From an uncultured Eubacteriaceae bacterium (GTDB lineage: Bacteria; Bacillota; Clostridia; Lachnospirales; CAG-274): 64,000 bases of DNA. Positions 26,344 to 37,508 of this stretch are shown in pieces. Position 1 is the first letter of the stretch. Each line of letters begins with the position of its first letter. Where the stretch lies: assembly GCA_947086655.1 (NCBI GenBank), contig CAMTZM010000001.1, positions 1-64,000 on the forward strand, given 5' to 3'. The notes under the pieces are model-generated. The model saw only the letters and a list, made by a program, of their open reading frames with translations, was not told the DNA's origin and did not search any database. A program made the translations under genes and the position numbers.

Positions 26344-27933
26344 GTGGGAAAGAAGATTTATTTATTGGATTCTACTCTCAGAGACGGCGCTCAAGCCGAA
26401 GGTATTTCTTTTTCAGTAGAGGATAAGCTTAAAATTGTAAAAGCACTTGATGCGCTTGGAGTTAGCTATGTTGAGGCTGGTAATCCGGGCTCAAACCCAA
26501 AAGATTTGGAGTTTTTTAAAAAAGTAAAAGATATGAAGCTTGAAAATACAAAGCTTACGGCTTTTGGAAGTACAAGAAGATGCAAAATAAAAGCAGAAGA
26601 AGATAAAAATATTCAATCTCTTGTAAGTTCGGGAGCTGATACAGTTACAATTTTTGGAAAGACATGGGATTTTCATGTTACAGATATTATAAATACGACT
26701 CTTGAAGAAAATCTTAATATGATTAGAGATACAGTTGAGTATTTAAAGTCTCTTGGAAAAGAAGTTATTTTTGACGCTGAGCATTTTTTTGATGGATATA
26801 AAAATAATCCAAATTACGCTATTTCAGCTTTGCAGGCGGCAAATGATGCCGGAGCATCATGTATTGTGCTTTGTGACACAAACGGAGGATGTTTTCCTGA
26901 TGAGGTTTATAAAATAACTAAAGAGGTATGCGAAAAATTTGATACTAATATTGGTATTCACTGTCATGACGATTGCTCTATGGCAGCGGCAAACACTTTT
27001 ATGGCTGTTAAAGCAGGAGCAGTGCATATACAAGGAACTTTTACAGGGTTTGGAGAAAGATGCGGAAATACTTCTCTTGTCAGCGTTATAGGATGTTTGC
27101 AGGCAAAGAAGGGTTATGAGTGCATACCTCAAGAAAATGTTAAAAACCTTACCCGTTATGCAAGAAAAATTTCAGAAATTGCTAATTTTACATTAAGTTC
27201 ACGTGAACCTTTTGTAGGTTCAAGCGCTTTTGCACACAAAGGAGGCATGCACATAGACGGCGTATGCAAGTCGCCTAAAAGTTTTGAGCATATAGAACCT
27301 TCTTTAGTTGGAAATGAAAGACGTTTTCTTACAAGCGAAGTTTCCGGAAGAAGTACAATTTTGTCTATGATTCATAAAATAGAGCCTTCTATTGAGAAAA
27401 AATCACCGGAAACAGATATGGTTATTTCAAAACTTAAAGAACTTGAGTATAACGGATATCAGTTTGAAGGAGCAGACGGAAGTTTTGAACTTCTGGTTAG
27501 AAAAACTCTCGGAAAGTATAAACCGTTTTTTGAGCTTGTTAATTTTAAAATAATAGGAGAACAGCCTTATAATGACGGACAAAGTGCATCAGCACTTATT
27601 AAAATAATTGTTGACGGAAAAACAGAAATTACAGCAGCAGAAGGAAAAGGTCCTGTAAATGCACTTGATAAAGCACTTAGAAAAGCATTGGAGGTTTTTT
27701 ATCCTTCTTTATCTTCAGTTCATCTTATGGATTATAAGGTTAGAGTTCTTGACGGCAAAACAGCCACAGCCTCAATGGTGCGTGTTCTTATAGAATCGGG
27801 AGATGGTTCTGATTCATGGACTACGGTAGGAGTGTCTGCCGATATTATAGAGGCAAGCTGGATTGCCCTTGTAGATTCAATGGAGTATAAGTTAATAAAA
27901 GATATTGAGAATAAATTTAGAGCTTATTTATAG
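26344..27933 (+). CDS. cimA: (R)-citramalate synthase
   Basis: A 529-residue enzyme of the isopropylmalate/homocitrate synthase family. The TIM barrel opens with [20 protein letters not shown], a feature of the citramalate branch (LRDGAQ). [13 protein letters not shown] and [13 protein letters not shown] follow, and a C-terminal allosteric domain lies after residue 400. It condenses pyruvate with acetyl-CoA. LeuCDB from the next genes then give 2-oxobutyrate, a threonine-free route to isoleucine. The start is GTG. There is no separate leuA here, so leucine itself would need one elsewhere. Confidence 0.9.
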   Translation: MGKKIYLLDSTLRDGAQAEGISFSVEDKLKIVKALDALGVSYVEAGNPGSNPKDLEFFKKVKDMKLENTKLTAFGSTRRCKIKAEEDKNIQSLVSSGADTVTIFGKTWDFHVTDIINTTLEENLNMIRDTVEYLKSLGKEVIFDAEHFFDGYKNNPNYAISALQAANDAGASCIVLCDTNGGCFPDEVYKITKEVCEKFDTNIGIHCHDDCSMAAANTFMAVKAGAVHIQGTFTGFGERCGNTSLVSVIGCLQAKKGYECIPQENVKNLTRYARKISEIANFTLSSREPFVGSSAFAHKGGMHIDGVCKSPKSFEHIEPSLVGNERRFLTSEVSGRSTILSMIHKIEPSIEKKSPETDMVISKLKELEYNGYQFEGADGSFELLVRKTLGKYKPFFELVNFKIIGEQPYNDGQSASALIKIIVDGKTEITAAEGKGPVNALDKALRKALEVFYPSLSSVHLMDYKVRVLDGKTATASMVRVLIESGDGSDSWTTVGVSADIIEASWIALVDSMEYKLIKDIENKFRAYL

Positions 27934-27947
27934 GAGGAATACTAAAA

Positions 27948-29210
27948 ATGGGTATGACAATGACTCAAAAAATTCTTGCGGCTCACGCAAAAGTTGAAAG
28001 CGTTAAGGCAGGACAGCTTATAGAAGCTAAACTTGACCTTGTGCTTGGAAACGACGTTACAACGCCGGTTGCCGTAAAGGAATTTAATAAAATAGGTGTT
28101 AAGGAAGTTTTTGATAAGGATAAAATTGCTATTGTTCCAGACCATTTTACGCCGAATAAAGATATTAAGTCGGCTGAACACTGTAAAATAATAAGGGAAT
28201 TTGCCCACGAAAAAAATATTACAAATTATTTTGAGGTAGGGCAAATGGGTATTGAACATTGCCTTATACCGGAGAAAGGACTTGCTGTTCCGGGAGATGC
28301 TATAATAGGAGCAGATTCGCATACATGTACTTACGGAGCGCTTGGAGCTTTTTCAACAGGAGTCGGAAGTACAGATATGGCAGTAGGTATGGCAAGAGGT
28401 ATGGCATGGTTTAAAGTTCCGGCTGCTTTAAAGTTTGTGCTTAAAAACAAACCGGCTAAATGGATAAGCGGAAAGGATATAATTCTTCATATAATTGGAA
28501 TGATTGGAGTTGACGGAGCGCTTTATAAATCTATGGAGTTTTCGGGAGACGGATTAAAATACCTTTCTATGGATGATAGATTTACAATTGCAAATATGGC
28601 TATTGAAGCCGGAGGAAAAAATGGTATTTTCCCTGTTGACGAAAAAACAATTGAATATGTAAAGGCTCATTCAAATAAAGAATATACAGTTTATGAAGCT
28701 GATGAAGATGCTGAGTATGACGCTGTATATGAGATTGATTTGTCAGAGTTAAAGCCTACGGTTGCTTTTCCTCATCTTCCGGAAAATACAAAGATTGTAG
28801 ATGATGCTAAAGATATTGAAATAGATCAAGTTGTAATAGGTTCATGTACAAACGGAAGAATGGAGGACCTTAGAATTGCTGCTAACATATTAAAGGGCAG
28901 AAAAGTTAATCCTAAACTTAGAGTTATTATACTTCCGGGTACACAAAGCATTTATTTACAGTGTATTGAGGAAGGTCTTGCTAAAATATTTGTTGAGGCT
29001 GGAGCAGCTTTTAGCACTCCAACATGCGGTCCATGCTTAGGCGGACATATGGGTATACTTGCAAAAGGCGAAAGAGCGCTCTCAACTACAAACAGAAACT
29101 TTATAGGGCGTATGGGACATCCGGAATCAGAGGTTTATCTTGCAAGTCCGGCTGTTGCTGCCGCTTCTGCCATAACTGGTAAAATTACTAATCCTGAGGA
29201 TATTAAATAG
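27948..29210 (+). CDS. leuC: 3-isopropylmalate / citramalate dehydratase large subunit
   Basis: A 420-residue aconitase-fold protein that binds a 4Fe-4S cluster through Cys residues in [13 protein letters not shown] and [33 protein letters not shown] is typical. With LeuD it isomerises isopropylmalate or citramalate. TAGGAGG precedes the ATG. It lies between cimA and leuD. Confidence 0.96.
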   Translation: MGMTMTQKILAAHAKVESVKAGQLIEAKLDLVLGNDVTTPVAVKEFNKIGVKEVFDKDKIAIVPDHFTPNKDIKSAEHCKIIREFAHEKNITNYFEVGQMGIEHCLIPEKGLAVPGDAIIGADSHTCTYGALGAFSTGVGSTDMAVGMARGMAWFKVPAALKFVLKNKPAKWISGKDIILHIIGMIGVDGALYKSMEFSGDGLKYLSMDDRFTIANMAIEAGGKNGIFPVDEKTIEYVKAHSNKEYTVYEADEDAEYDAVYEIDLSELKPTVAFPHLPENTKIVDDAKDIEIDQVVIGSCTNGRMEDLRIAANILKGRKVNPKLRVIILPGTQSIYLQCIEEGLAKIFVEAGAAFSTPTCGPCLGGHMGILAKGERALSTTNRNFIGRMGHPESEVYLASPAVAAASAITGKITNPEDIK

Positions 29211-29224
29211 GAGGTTTTTTATAA

Positions 29225-29728
29225 ATGAAAGCTTGCGGAACTGTTTTTAAATATGGAGATAATATTGATACAGATGTAATTATTCCGGCTCGTTACTTAA
29301 ACTCGTCAGACCCTAAGGAACTTGCTAAACATTGTATGGAAGATGCTATTCATAGTACGGTTAAATTTGCTGAAAATGTTAAAGAGGGAGATATAATTGT
29401 AGCTAAGAAAAATTTCGGCTGCGGTTCTTCAAGAGAACATGCGCCGATAGCTATAAAGGCATCAGGAATTTCATGTGTAATAGCTAAAACATTTGCAAGA
29501 ATTTTTTACAGAAATTCTATTAATATAGGACTTCCTATTCTTGAATGTGACGAGGCGGCAGATTCCATAGAAATGGGAGACAAAATAGAGGTTGATTTTA
29601 CAACAGGAGAAATTAAAAATTTAACTAAAAATGAAATTTATAAAGCAGAGCCATTTCCGGAGTTTATGCAGGAAATGATGAACGTTGGAGGACTTATTGA
29701 GCAAACAAAAGTTAAATTAGGTTGTTAA
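29225..29728 (+). CDS. leuD: 3-isopropylmalate / citramalate dehydratase small subunit
   Basis: A 167-residue swivel-domain subunit. [13 protein letters not shown] and [15 protein letters not shown] are the family signatures. It partners LeuC. The short form is typical of Clostridia and archaea. AGGAGG precedes the ATG, and 14 bases separate it from leuC. Confidence 0.96.
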   Translation: MKACGTVFKYGDNIDTDVIIPARYLNSSDPKELAKHCMEDAIHSTVKFAENVKEGDIIVAKKNFGCGSSREHAPIAIKASGISCVIAKTFARIFYRNSINIGLPILECDEAADSIEMGDKIEVDFTTGEIKNLTKNEIYKAEPFPEFMQEMMNVGGLIEQTKVKLGC

Positions 29729-29743
29729 GGAGGAAATTTTAAA

Positions 29744-30814
29744 ATGAATCTTAATATAGCGTTAGTTCCGGGAGATGGAATTGGACCGGAAGTTTTAGAC
29801 CAAAATGTACTTGTGCTTAATAAAATAGGTGAGAAGTTTGGACATAGCTTTAAATATACAGAGGTTGACGCCGGAGGTATAGCTATTGATAAATGGGGCG
29901 AGCCTTTGCCTAAAAAAACAATTGATATATGCAAGGCAAGCGATTCTGTTTTTCTTGCTGCCGTAGGCGGTTGGAAATGGGATACTTTGCCGGGAGATAT
30001 GAGACCGGAAAGAGCGCTTTTGGGACTTAGAGGAGAACTTGGATTGTATGCTAATCTGCGTCCGGCAACACTTCATAAATCATTAGCCGACGCTTGCCCT
30101 TTAAAACCGGAACTTGTAAAAGACGGCGTTGATATAATGGTTGTAAGAGAACTTACAGGAGGAATGTATTTCGGAGAAAAGGGAAGAAAACAAACAGACA
30201 TGGGCGAAGCGGCATGGGATACTGAGATGTATAGTGTTGAGGAAGTTAAAAGAATAGCAAGAAGCGCATTTGATATAGCTATGAAAAGGAAAAAGAAACT
30301 TACAAATGTTGATAAGCAAAATGTTCTTGAATCATCAAGACTTTGGAGAAGTGTTGTTCTTGAGGTTGCTAAAGAATATCCTGAAGTAGAACTTGACCAT
30401 TTATATGTTGATAATGCGTCAATGCAGCTTATTATGCGTCCTTCTACATTTGATGTAATTGTTACATCAAATATTTTCGGAGATATTTTGTCAGATGAGG
30501 CAAGTCAAATGACGGGTTCAATAGGCATGCTGCCTTCAGCAAGTTTAGGAAAAGGCAGTCTTGGAATGTACGAGCCTGTTCATGGTTCAGCTCCTGATAT
30601 AGCCGGAAAAGATATAGCAAATCCTATTGCTACAATTCTTTCAGGCGCTATGATGCTTAAATATTCATTCGGACTTGCTGAAGAAGCTAACGCAATTGAA
30701 AATTCAGTTACAAAGGTTCTTGACGAAGGATACAGAACGGCTGATATTATGAGTGAAGGCATGAAAAAAGTCGGAACAAAAGAAATGGGTCGTTTGATTA
30801 TAGATAGAATTTAA
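29744..30814 (+). CDS. leuB: 3-isopropylmalate dehydrogenase
   Basis: A 356-residue NAD-dependent decarboxylating dehydrogenase. LVPGDGIGPEVLDQ is near the start. VVRELTGGMYFGEKG carries the substrate loop, DNASMQLI the Asp ligand and GSAPDIAGKDIANP the C-terminal part. It oxidises isopropylmalate, and beta-methylmalate on the citramalate route. AAGGAGG precedes the ATG. Confidence 0.96.
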   Translation: MNLNIALVPGDGIGPEVLDQNVLVLNKIGEKFGHSFKYTEVDAGGIAIDKWGEPLPKKTIDICKASDSVFLAAVGGWKWDTLPGDMRPERALLGLRGELGLYANLRPATLHKSLADACPLKPELVKDGVDIMVVRELTGGMYFGEKGRKQTDMGEAAWDTEMYSVEEVKRIARSAFDIAMKRKKKLTNVDKQNVLESSRLWRSVVLEVAKEYPEVELDHLYVDNASMQLIMRPSTFDVIVTSNIFGDILSDEASQMTGSIGMLPSASLGKGSLGMYEPVHGSAPDIAGKDIANPIATILSGAMMLKYSFGLAEEANAIENSVTKVLDEGYRTADIMSEGMKKVGTKEMGRLIIDRI

Positions 30815-30822
30815 TATTTTTA

Positions 30823-30862
30823 TATGTCAAGCTGATGAATTTATTTCAGAAGCTTGACATTA
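30823..30862 (+). other. Hairpin between leuB and ilvD
   Basis: ATGTCAAGCT and AGCTTGACAT form a 10-bp stem around about 17 bases. No T run follows, so it is more likely an RNA processing or stability element than a terminator. Confidence 0.5.
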
Positions 30863-30948
30863 AATATCGTTTTAAGTTACAGATAAAAATTTAATAAAAT
30901 CAATTATAGAGTAAATTTTTATCTATTCTTTAAAAGGAGGAATTTACT

Positions 30949-32610
30949 GTGATAAGCGACAGAGTAAAAAAGGGAGCAGATAAAACTCCTCACCGCTCAT
31001 TATTTAAAGCAATGGGATATACTGATGAGGAATTAAACAGACCTCTTATTGGTGTTGTAAATGCAAAAAGCGAGATTATTCCAGGGCATATTCACCTTGA
31101 TAATATTGCTAAAGCAGTAAAAGCCGGTGTTCTTGCTGCCGGAGGAACACCTATTGAAGTTCCGGCAATTGGTGTTTGTGATGGAATTGCAATGGGGCAT
31201 ATAGGTATGCATTATTCCCTTGCAAGCAGGGAACTTATTGCAGATTCGACTGAAACCCTTGCCATGGCTCATGGATTTGACGGACTTGTTTTAATTCCAA
31301 ACTGTGATAAAATTGTACCAGGTATGTTAATGGCTGCCGCAAGGCTTAATATACCGGCTATTGTAGTAAGCGGAGGACCTATGCTTGCCGGAGAGAAAGA
31401 CTGTGAAAAGTTAAGTCTTTCAAAAACATTTGAGGCAGTAGGCGCTTATGAGGCCGGAAAAATAGACGATAGAGAACTTCTTGAATATGAAAATAAATCA
31501 TGTCCGGGATGTGGTTCATGTTCTGGTATGTATACGGCTAACTCTATGAATTGTTTATGTGAGGTAATTGGAATGGCATTGCCCGGAAATGGAACTATTC
31601 CAGCGGTATACGGTGATAGAATACGTCTTGCTAAAAAAGCCGGAATGCAGATAATGGAACTTGTTAAAAAAGACATTAAGCCTAAGGATATTATGACAGA
31701 AAAAGCTTTTATAAACGCTTTAACTATTGATATGGCGCTTGGGTGCAGTACAAACAGTATGCTTCACCTTCCGGCAATTGCTCATGAGGCCGGAGTTGAA
31801 CTTAATCTTGAAATAGCAAATAAAATAAGTGCTAAAACTCCTAATTTATGCCGTCTTGCACCGGCGGGACCTCATTATATAGAAGAACTTAACGAGGCCG
31901 GAGGAATTCCGGCGGTTATGAAAGAAATAAGCAAGCTTGGGCTTATAACTCTTGATAATTTAACTGTTACTACAAAAACGACAGGGGAAAACATTGAAAA
32001 TGCTTTAAATAAAAATAATGAGATAATTCGTCCGGCAGAAAACCCATATTCAAAGACAGGCGGAATTGCGGTATTAAAGGGGAATTTTGCACAAAATGGC
32101 TGTGTTGTAAAGCGTTCAGCCGTAGCGCCTGAAATGCTTAAACATTCAGGTCCGGCAAGAGTTTATAATTCCGAAGAAGAAGCTATTAAAGCTATTTTCG
32201 GAGGGGATATAAAAAGCGGAGACGTTGTAATTATAAGATATGAAGGACCTAAAGGCGGTCCCGGTATGAGAGAAATGCTCTCACCTACATCGGCGCTTGC
32301 CGGTATGGGACTTGATAAAGAAGTTGCTTTGATTACAGACGGACGTTTCAGCGGTGCATCAAGAGGAGCAAGTATAGGGCATGTTTCTCCGGAGGCTATG
32401 GCCGGCGGAAATATCGCTTTAATTCAAGAAGGCGATATAATTGAAATTGATATAAATGAGGGAATTATTAACGTAAAAGTTTCTGATGAAGAATTAAATA
32501 ATAGGAGAAATAATTGGGTCGCTCCGGAACCTAAAATAAAAAGAGGTTATCTCGCAAGATACGCTAAAATGGTTTCAGGCGCAGATAAAGGTGCAGTATT
32601 AATTGATTAA
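30949..32610 (+). CDS. ilvD: Dihydroxy-acid dehydratase
   Basis: A 553-residue iron-sulfur enzyme of the IlvD/Edd family. Its cluster cysteines are in [13 protein letters not shown] and [36 protein letters not shown] is near the C-terminus. It makes the keto acids of valine and isoleucine. The GTG start at 30949 has AAAGGAGG upstream. A second, 134-base gap with a hairpin separates it from leuB. Confidence 0.97.
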   Translation: MISDRVKKGADKTPHRSLFKAMGYTDEELNRPLIGVVNAKSEIIPGHIHLDNIAKAVKAGVLAAGGTPIEVPAIGVCDGIAMGHIGMHYSLASRELIADSTETLAMAHGFDGLVLIPNCDKIVPGMLMAAARLNIPAIVVSGGPMLAGEKDCEKLSLSKTFEAVGAYEAGKIDDRELLEYENKSCPGCGSCSGMYTANSMNCLCEVIGMALPGNGTIPAVYGDRIRLAKKAGMQIMELVKKDIKPKDIMTEKAFINALTIDMALGCSTNSMLHLPAIAHEAGVELNLEIANKISAKTPNLCRLAPAGPHYIEELNEAGGIPAVMKEISKLGLITLDNLTVTTKTTGENIENALNKNNEIIRPAENPYSKTGGIAVLKGNFAQNGCVVKRSAVAPEMLKHSGPARVYNSEEEAIKAIFGGDIKSGDVVIIRYEGPKGGPGMREMLSPTSALAGMGLDKEVALITDGRFSGASRGASIGHVSPEAMAGGNIALIQEGDIIEIDINEGIINVKVSDEELNNRRNNWVAPEPKIKRGYLARYAKMVSGADKGAVLID

Positions 32611-32626
32611 AGAAGGAAGTGATGTA

Positions 32627-34312
32627 ATGCAGTTAACTGGCTCAGAGATATTAGTTGAATGTTTAAAAGAACAGGGCGTAGATATTATTTTTGGTTATCC
32701 GGGGGGTTCTGTACTTAATATATATGACGCTTTGTATAAACACCAAAATGAGATAAAACATTATTTGACTTCACATGAACAGGGAGCAGCTCATGCTGCC
32801 GACGGATATGCAAGAGCTACGGGAAAGGTTGGAGTATGCCTTGCTACAAGCGGTCCGGGGGCTACAAATCTTGTAACGGGTATTGCAACAGCTTATATGG
32901 ATAGCATACCTGTTGTAGCTATTACAGGAAATGTATCGCTGCCTTTGCTTGGAAAAGACAGTTTTCAGGAAGTTGATATTGCCGGAATTACTATGCCTAT
33001 AACAAAACATAATTTTATTGTTAAAGATGTAAATAAGCTTGCTGATACTGTAAGAAAAGCTTTTTATATTGCTAAAGAAGGTCGTCCGGGACCTGTTTTA
33101 ATTGATATTACAAAAGATGTTACGGCAAATAAAGCGGAGTATGAAAAGCATGTTCCTATTGAAGTTAAACCTATAACGGACACTATTACAGACGATGATA
33201 TTAAATCAGCAATAGAACTTATTAATAATTCTAAAAAACCTTTTGTTTATGCCGGCGGCGGTGTTATAAGCGCTAACGCATCAGAGGAACTTTCTAAATT
33301 TTTGGATATAATAGACGCTCCTATTTGTGTTACAGCTATGGGATTAGGCGGAATTGCTTCAAGCAGTCCTCGTTTTACAGGTATGATAGGCATGCATGGT
33401 ACAAAAACTTCAAACCTTATAGCAAATGAATGCGACCTTTTAATTGCTATTGGGGCAAGATTTAGTGACAGAGTTGCTACAAATGTAAACAAATTTGCTC
33501 CTAACGCTAAGGTGCTTCATATTGATGTGGATGCCGCTGAAATAAATAAAAACATACATGTTTATAATTCTGTTATAGGAGATTGTAAAGAAGTACTTGC
33601 AAGATTAAATACTGAACTTGAAAATACTGAAAGAAAACAATGGAATGAGCAAGTAAAAGAATATAAGGAAAAATATCCTTTAAAATATATAAACGACGGT
33701 ACTTTAAAACCTCAATATATTATGGAGCGAATAAATGAGATAACAAAAGGAAATGCGATTATAGCTACTGAAGTAGGACAGCATCAAATGTGGGCATGTC
33801 AGTTCCTTAATTTTGAGTCTCCACGCTCAATGCTTACATCAGGCGGTCTCGGTACAATGGGTTTTGGTCTTGGCGCTTCAATAGGGGCTAAAGCTGGATG
33901 TCCTGATAAAGTCGTATTTAATATATCAGGAGACGGGTGCTTTTTTATGAACAATAATGAGTTAGCTACTTCTGTTGCTAATGATTTGCCTGTTATTGTT
34001 ATTTTAATTAATAACCATGTTTTAGGAATGGTTAGACAATGGCAAGATATGTTTTATGATGCAAGATATTCAAATACTGTATTGGAAAAGTCGACAGACT
34101 TCGTTAAACTTGCAAAAGCATATAAAGCTGAGGCATTTAATGTTACAAAACCTGAAGAAGTTGACGACGCTATTAAAAAGGCTATTGAACTTAACAAAAC
34201 ATGTGTTATAAATTTTGAGATAGATAAGGATGAAAAGGTATTTCCTATGATTCCGGCTGGCTCATCTATTGATGAGATGGTTACGCTTGATGATTTTGAA
34301 AATACACGTTAG
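32627..34312 (+). CDS. ilvB: Acetolactate synthase large (catalytic) subunit
   Basis: A 561-residue thiamine-diphosphate enzyme. FGYPGGSVLNIYDAL and HEQGAAHAADGYARATGKVG are in the N-terminal domain, and the diphosphate/magnesium motif ISGDGCFFMNNNELATS is in the C-terminal one. It joins pyruvate with pyruvate or with 2-oxobutyrate. I chose the ATG at 32627 over a start at 32603 because AGAAGGAAGTG precedes it. It closes the operon; its small subunit is the first gene. Confidence 0.95.
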   Translation: MQLTGSEILVECLKEQGVDIIFGYPGGSVLNIYDALYKHQNEIKHYLTSHEQGAAHAADGYARATGKVGVCLATSGPGATNLVTGIATAYMDSIPVVAITGNVSLPLLGKDSFQEVDIAGITMPITKHNFIVKDVNKLADTVRKAFYIAKEGRPGPVLIDITKDVTANKAEYEKHVPIEVKPITDTITDDDIKSAIELINNSKKPFVYAGGGVISANASEELSKFLDIIDAPICVTAMGLGGIASSSPRFTGMIGMHGTKTSNLIANECDLLIAIGARFSDRVATNVNKFAPNAKVLHIDVDAAEINKNIHVYNSVIGDCKEVLARLNTELENTERKQWNEQVKEYKEKYPLKYINDGTLKPQYIMERINEITKGNAIIATEVGQHQMWACQFLNFESPRSMLTSGGLGTMGFGLGASIGAKAGCPDKVVFNISGDGCFFMNNNELATSVANDLPVIVILINNHVLGMVRQWQDMFYDARYSNTVLEKSTDFVKLAKAYKAEAFNVTKPEEVDDAIKKAIELNKTCVINFEIDKDEKVFPMIPAGSSIDEMVTLDDFENTR

Positions 34313-34319
34313 TATTATA

Positions 34320-34364
34320 AAAAAAGCCGCAAAGTAAATAAAAATTTACTTTGCGGCTTTTTTA
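34320..34364. terminator. Terminator of the ilv-leu operon
   Basis: AAAAAAGCCGCAAAGTAAAT pairs with ATTTACTTTGCGGCTTTTTT around AAAA. The stem is perfect and works in both directions, separating the operon from the converging dehydrogenase gene. Confidence 0.92.
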
Positions 34365-34371
34365 AAAAAAT

Positions 34372-35523
34372 CTAATATATGCTTTTGTAAATATTGTATA
34401 TATCTTCAACAGTTGGGTCTTTAGGATTTCCCGGAGTACAAGCGTCAGCCATTGCAGACTTGCTTAAATCCATTAAATCTTCTTCTTTAACTCCTATTTC
34501 TTTTAATGATTTTGGGATTCCCACATCTTCAGATAATTTTTTGACAGCGTCAATTGCGGCTTTTCTGTATTCATCTTGAGACATTTTATCGGTATCTTTA
34601 ACTCCCATAGCTCTTGCTATTTCTCTGTATTTCTCTCCTGTGGCGTCGGCATTATATTCCATTACGTAAGGAAGTATAACAGCGTTGGCTACTCCGTGAG
34701 GGGTATCATAAAAAGCTCCTAAAGGATGAGCCATTGAATGTACTATTCCAAGTCCTACATTGCTAAATCCCATACCGGCCATATATTGTCCCAAAGCCAT
34801 GTCTTCACGTCCTTTAGCGTCGTTGTTTACAGCTTTTCTTAATGAACGTGATATTATTTCAATAGCCTTTAAATGAAGTGTATCTGTTAATTCCCATGCA
34901 CCTTTTGTTATATATCCCTCTATGGCATGTGTAAGAGCGTCCATTCCAGTGGCGGCTGTAAGTCCCTTAGGCATAGAAGACATCATATTTGAGTCAACAA
35001 ATGATACTATTGGTATGTCATGCGGGTCGACACATACAAATTTGCGTTTTTTCTCTTCATCAGTAATAACATAATTAATTGTAACTTCTGCCGCTGTTCC
35101 GGCCGTAGTAGGAATGGCGAAAATAGGCACGGATTTGTTTTTTGTATCAACAGCGCCTTCAAGGCTTACTACATCTTTATGTTCAGGATTATTTGATATA
35201 ATGCCTATTGCTTTTGCTGTATCAGTTGGAGAACCTCCGCCAATAGCAATTATATAATCGGCATTTGAATTTTTAAATTTTTCAACTCCTGATTTTACTA
35301 TATTTACAGTAGGATTTGCTTTTACCTCGTCAAATATTTCATATTCTAAATTATTTTTATCAAGCAAATCAGTTACCTTTTGAGCAACATTAAATTTGAT
35401 TAGGTCTTTGTCTGTAACAATAAAGGCTTTTTTAAATTTTCTTCTTCTTGTTTCTTCTGGTATTGAAAATATAGCGTCTGCTCCAATATAACTTGTTTCG
35501 TTTAATATCATTCTGTTACTCAT
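34372..35523 (-). CDS. Iron-containing alcohol dehydrogenase (FucO-like)
   Basis: A 383-residue group III alcohol dehydrogenase. GGGSPTDTAKAIG is the cofactor motif. TAATGMDALTHAIEGYIT and GIVHSMAHPLGAFYDTPHG carry the metal-binding His and Asp residues. The close resemblance is to lactaldehyde/propanediol oxidoreductases, but ethanol or butanol as the substrate cannot be ruled out. AAGGGGG precedes the ATG. Confidence 0.92.
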   Translation of the reverse strand: MSNRMILNETSYIGADAIFSIPEETRRRKFKKAFIVTDKDLIKFNVAQKVTDLLDKNNLEYEIFDEVKANPTVNIVKSGVEKFKNSNADYIIAIGGGSPTDTAKAIGIISNNPEHKDVVSLEGAVDTKNKSVPIFAIPTTAGTAAEVTINYVITDEEKKRKFVCVDPHDIPIVSFVDSNMMSSMPKGLTAATGMDALTHAIEGYITKGAWELTDTLHLKAIEIISRSLRKAVNNDAKGREDMALGQYMAGMGFSNVGLGIVHSMAHPLGAFYDTPHGVANAVILPYVMEYNADATGEKYREIARAMGVKDTDKMSQDEYRKAAIDAVKKLSEDVGIPKSLKEIGVKEEDLMDLSKSAMADACTPGNPKDPTVEDIYNIYKSIY

Positions 35524-35641
35524 TAAAAAAACCCCCTTAAATTAAGTATTTTTTAATAATTATACAATTTTATTATAATAAAATCAACTTAATTTATGTA
35601 TAATTAATAGTAAGTGACTTTTATTTTTACGGAGGTTTTTT

Positions 35642-36217
35642 ATGGGAATTATATCAACATTTTTAATTGCCGTTGGTCTTGCTATGGACGCTTTTGCAGT
35701 AGCTATAACAAATGGGTTGGCATTAAAAAAAGTAAAAATAATACATGCTTTTAAATTTGGAGCTTTTTTTGGTTTCTTTCAATTTATTATGCCTGTAATA
35801 GGGTGGTTCTGTTCAAAAAATTTTAGTCATGCAATAGAAAAATTTGACCACTGGATAGCTTTTATACTGCTTTTTATAATTGGCGGAAATATGTTTATTG
35901 AAACATTTAAAAAAAGTAAAAATAATATATTTGATGAAAATATTCTTTCTTTTAAAAATATGGTAATGCTTTCTGTTGCTACAAGTATAGACGCTCTTGC
36001 AGTTGGCGTAAGTTTTGCTTTTATTCAGTCAGATAAAGGGCTTAATATATGGAATGCAAGCCTTATAATAGGTATAGTGGCTTTTATAATGTCTTATATA
36101 GGTCTTATAATTGGCAAAAAGATAGGAAATATGTTTCAGAAAAATGCTGAGCGTATAGGAGGTTTAATTTTAATTGGAATAGGAATTAAGATATTAGTTG
36201 AACATTTATATTTATAA
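35642..36217 (+). CDS. mntP: Manganese efflux pump MntP
   Basis: A 191-residue, six-span membrane protein with the internal repeat of the MntP family: VGLAMDAFAVAITNG in the first half and SVATSIDALAVGVSFAF in the second, each with the key Asp. It exports manganese. I see no yybP-ykoY riboswitch in the 120-base leader. ACGGAGG precedes the ATG. Confidence 0.9.
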   Translation: MGIISTFLIAVGLAMDAFAVAITNGLALKKVKIIHAFKFGAFFGFFQFIMPVIGWFCSKNFSHAIEKFDHWIAFILLFIIGGNMFIETFKKSKNNIFDENILSFKNMVMLSVATSIDALAVGVSFAFIQSDKGLNIWNASLIIGIVAFIMSYIGLIIGKKIGNMFQKNAERIGGLILIGIGIKILVEHLYL

Positions 36218-36362
36218 TAAACACTTTTTAATAATGTTGTTTGGTATTATGTGACATTTTGAAGATTTATATATTTTTATAAAGGAAATTATTAAAAAAT
36301 ATAGAATAAATAATATTAAAGCAAAAATTAAAATAACAGTATCTTTTTAAGGATGTGGTTAT

Positions 36363-37352
36363 TTGGATATTCGTGAATACACTGAAAAAATGGAAATAGA
36401 AAATTTAAGCACATTTGCTGTAAAAAGTGCTTTTTCAAAAGGGCGGAAAATTTATGAGGAGCAAGATGATATAAGAACATGTTTTAAGCGTGACAGAGAC
36501 AGAATTATACACAGCAAGGCGTTTAGGCGTCTTATGTATAAAACACAGGCTTTTATTGCCCCAGAGGGAGACCATTACAGAACAAGACTTACTCATACTA
36601 TTGAAGTTTCTCAAATTGCCCGTACAATTGCTATGGCTTTAAGACTTAATGAGGATTTAACTGAAGCTATTGCGTTAGGGCATGATTTAGGGCATACACC
36701 TTTTGGACATCTTGGAGAAAGAGACCTTAATTGTGTAATGCCTGAAGGTTTTCACCATAATAAGCAAAGTATACGTGTTGTAGAAAAAGTTGAGAAGGAT
36801 GGAAAAGGATTAAATCTTACATTAGAAGTTTTGGATGGAATACTTAATCATAGAGGAAATGGAAACCCTAAAACACTTGAAGGAAAAATTGTTCAAATTT
36901 CAGATAAAATTGCATATATTAACCATGATATAGACGATTCTTTAAGAGCCGGAATACTAACTGTTGATTCATTGCCTAAAGATTGTATTAATATATTGGG
37001 CAAAACATCAAAAGAAAGAATAAACTTTTTAATTAGAAATATAATTAATAACAGCGCTGGAATAAATGATATTGTTATGGAAAGTAAAGTAAAAAATGCA
37101 CTGTATGTTTTAAGAGAATTTATGTTTGAATTTGTTTACGAAAGTGAGCTGCTTGAAAATGGGAAACAAAAAGTCGAAAATATTTTAAGCCGTTTGTTTT
37201 ATTATTATATAAATAATCCTGATAAGCTGCCTGAAGAATTTATAAATCATTATAATATGAGTGAAGATAAAAATTTAGCTGTATGCGATTATATTGCCGG
37301 AATGACGGATAGGTTTGCAGTTAAAATTTATTCGGAGATTTTTAAAAAATGA
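36363..37352 (+). CDS. dgt: Deoxyguanosinetriphosphate triphosphohydrolase-like protein
   Basis: A 329-residue HD-domain dNTPase. KRDRDRIIHSKAFRRLMYKT, HYRTRLTHTIEVSQIARTIA, and the HD pair in ALGHDLGHTPFGHLGE are the family signature. The start is TTG with AAGGATGTGG upstream. It stands just before dnaG and rpoD, a common clostridial order. Confidence 0.92.
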   Translation: MDIREYTEKMEIENLSTFAVKSAFSKGRKIYEEQDDIRTCFKRDRDRIIHSKAFRRLMYKTQAFIAPEGDHYRTRLTHTIEVSQIARTIAMALRLNEDLTEAIALGHDLGHTPFGHLGERDLNCVMPEGFHHNKQSIRVVEKVEKDGKGLNLTLEVLDGILNHRGNGNPKTLEGKIVQISDKIAYINHDIDDSLRAGILTVDSLPKDCINILGKTSKERINFLIRNIINNSAGINDIVMESKVKNALYVLREFMFEFVYESELLENGKQKVENILSRLFYYYINNPDKLPEEFINHYNMSEDKNLAVCDYIAGMTDRFAVKIYSEIFKK

Positions 37353-37508
37353 ATTGATAAATAAAGAGGAATTATTGATTTTGTGTCGAATTGTATTTAT
37401 AGATTTATTTTTAAGCCTTTTTAGGCAGTCAGTAATATTAAAAACATTTTAGCGTAAAGTTGTGTGCTGATTATTTCAGCGGATATTTTTTCTATGGAGT
37501 CAATCAAA

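Noticed and set aside
35524-35641. Manganese (yybP-ykoY) riboswitch before mntP
   Set aside because: The leader is too short and lacks the conserved loops.
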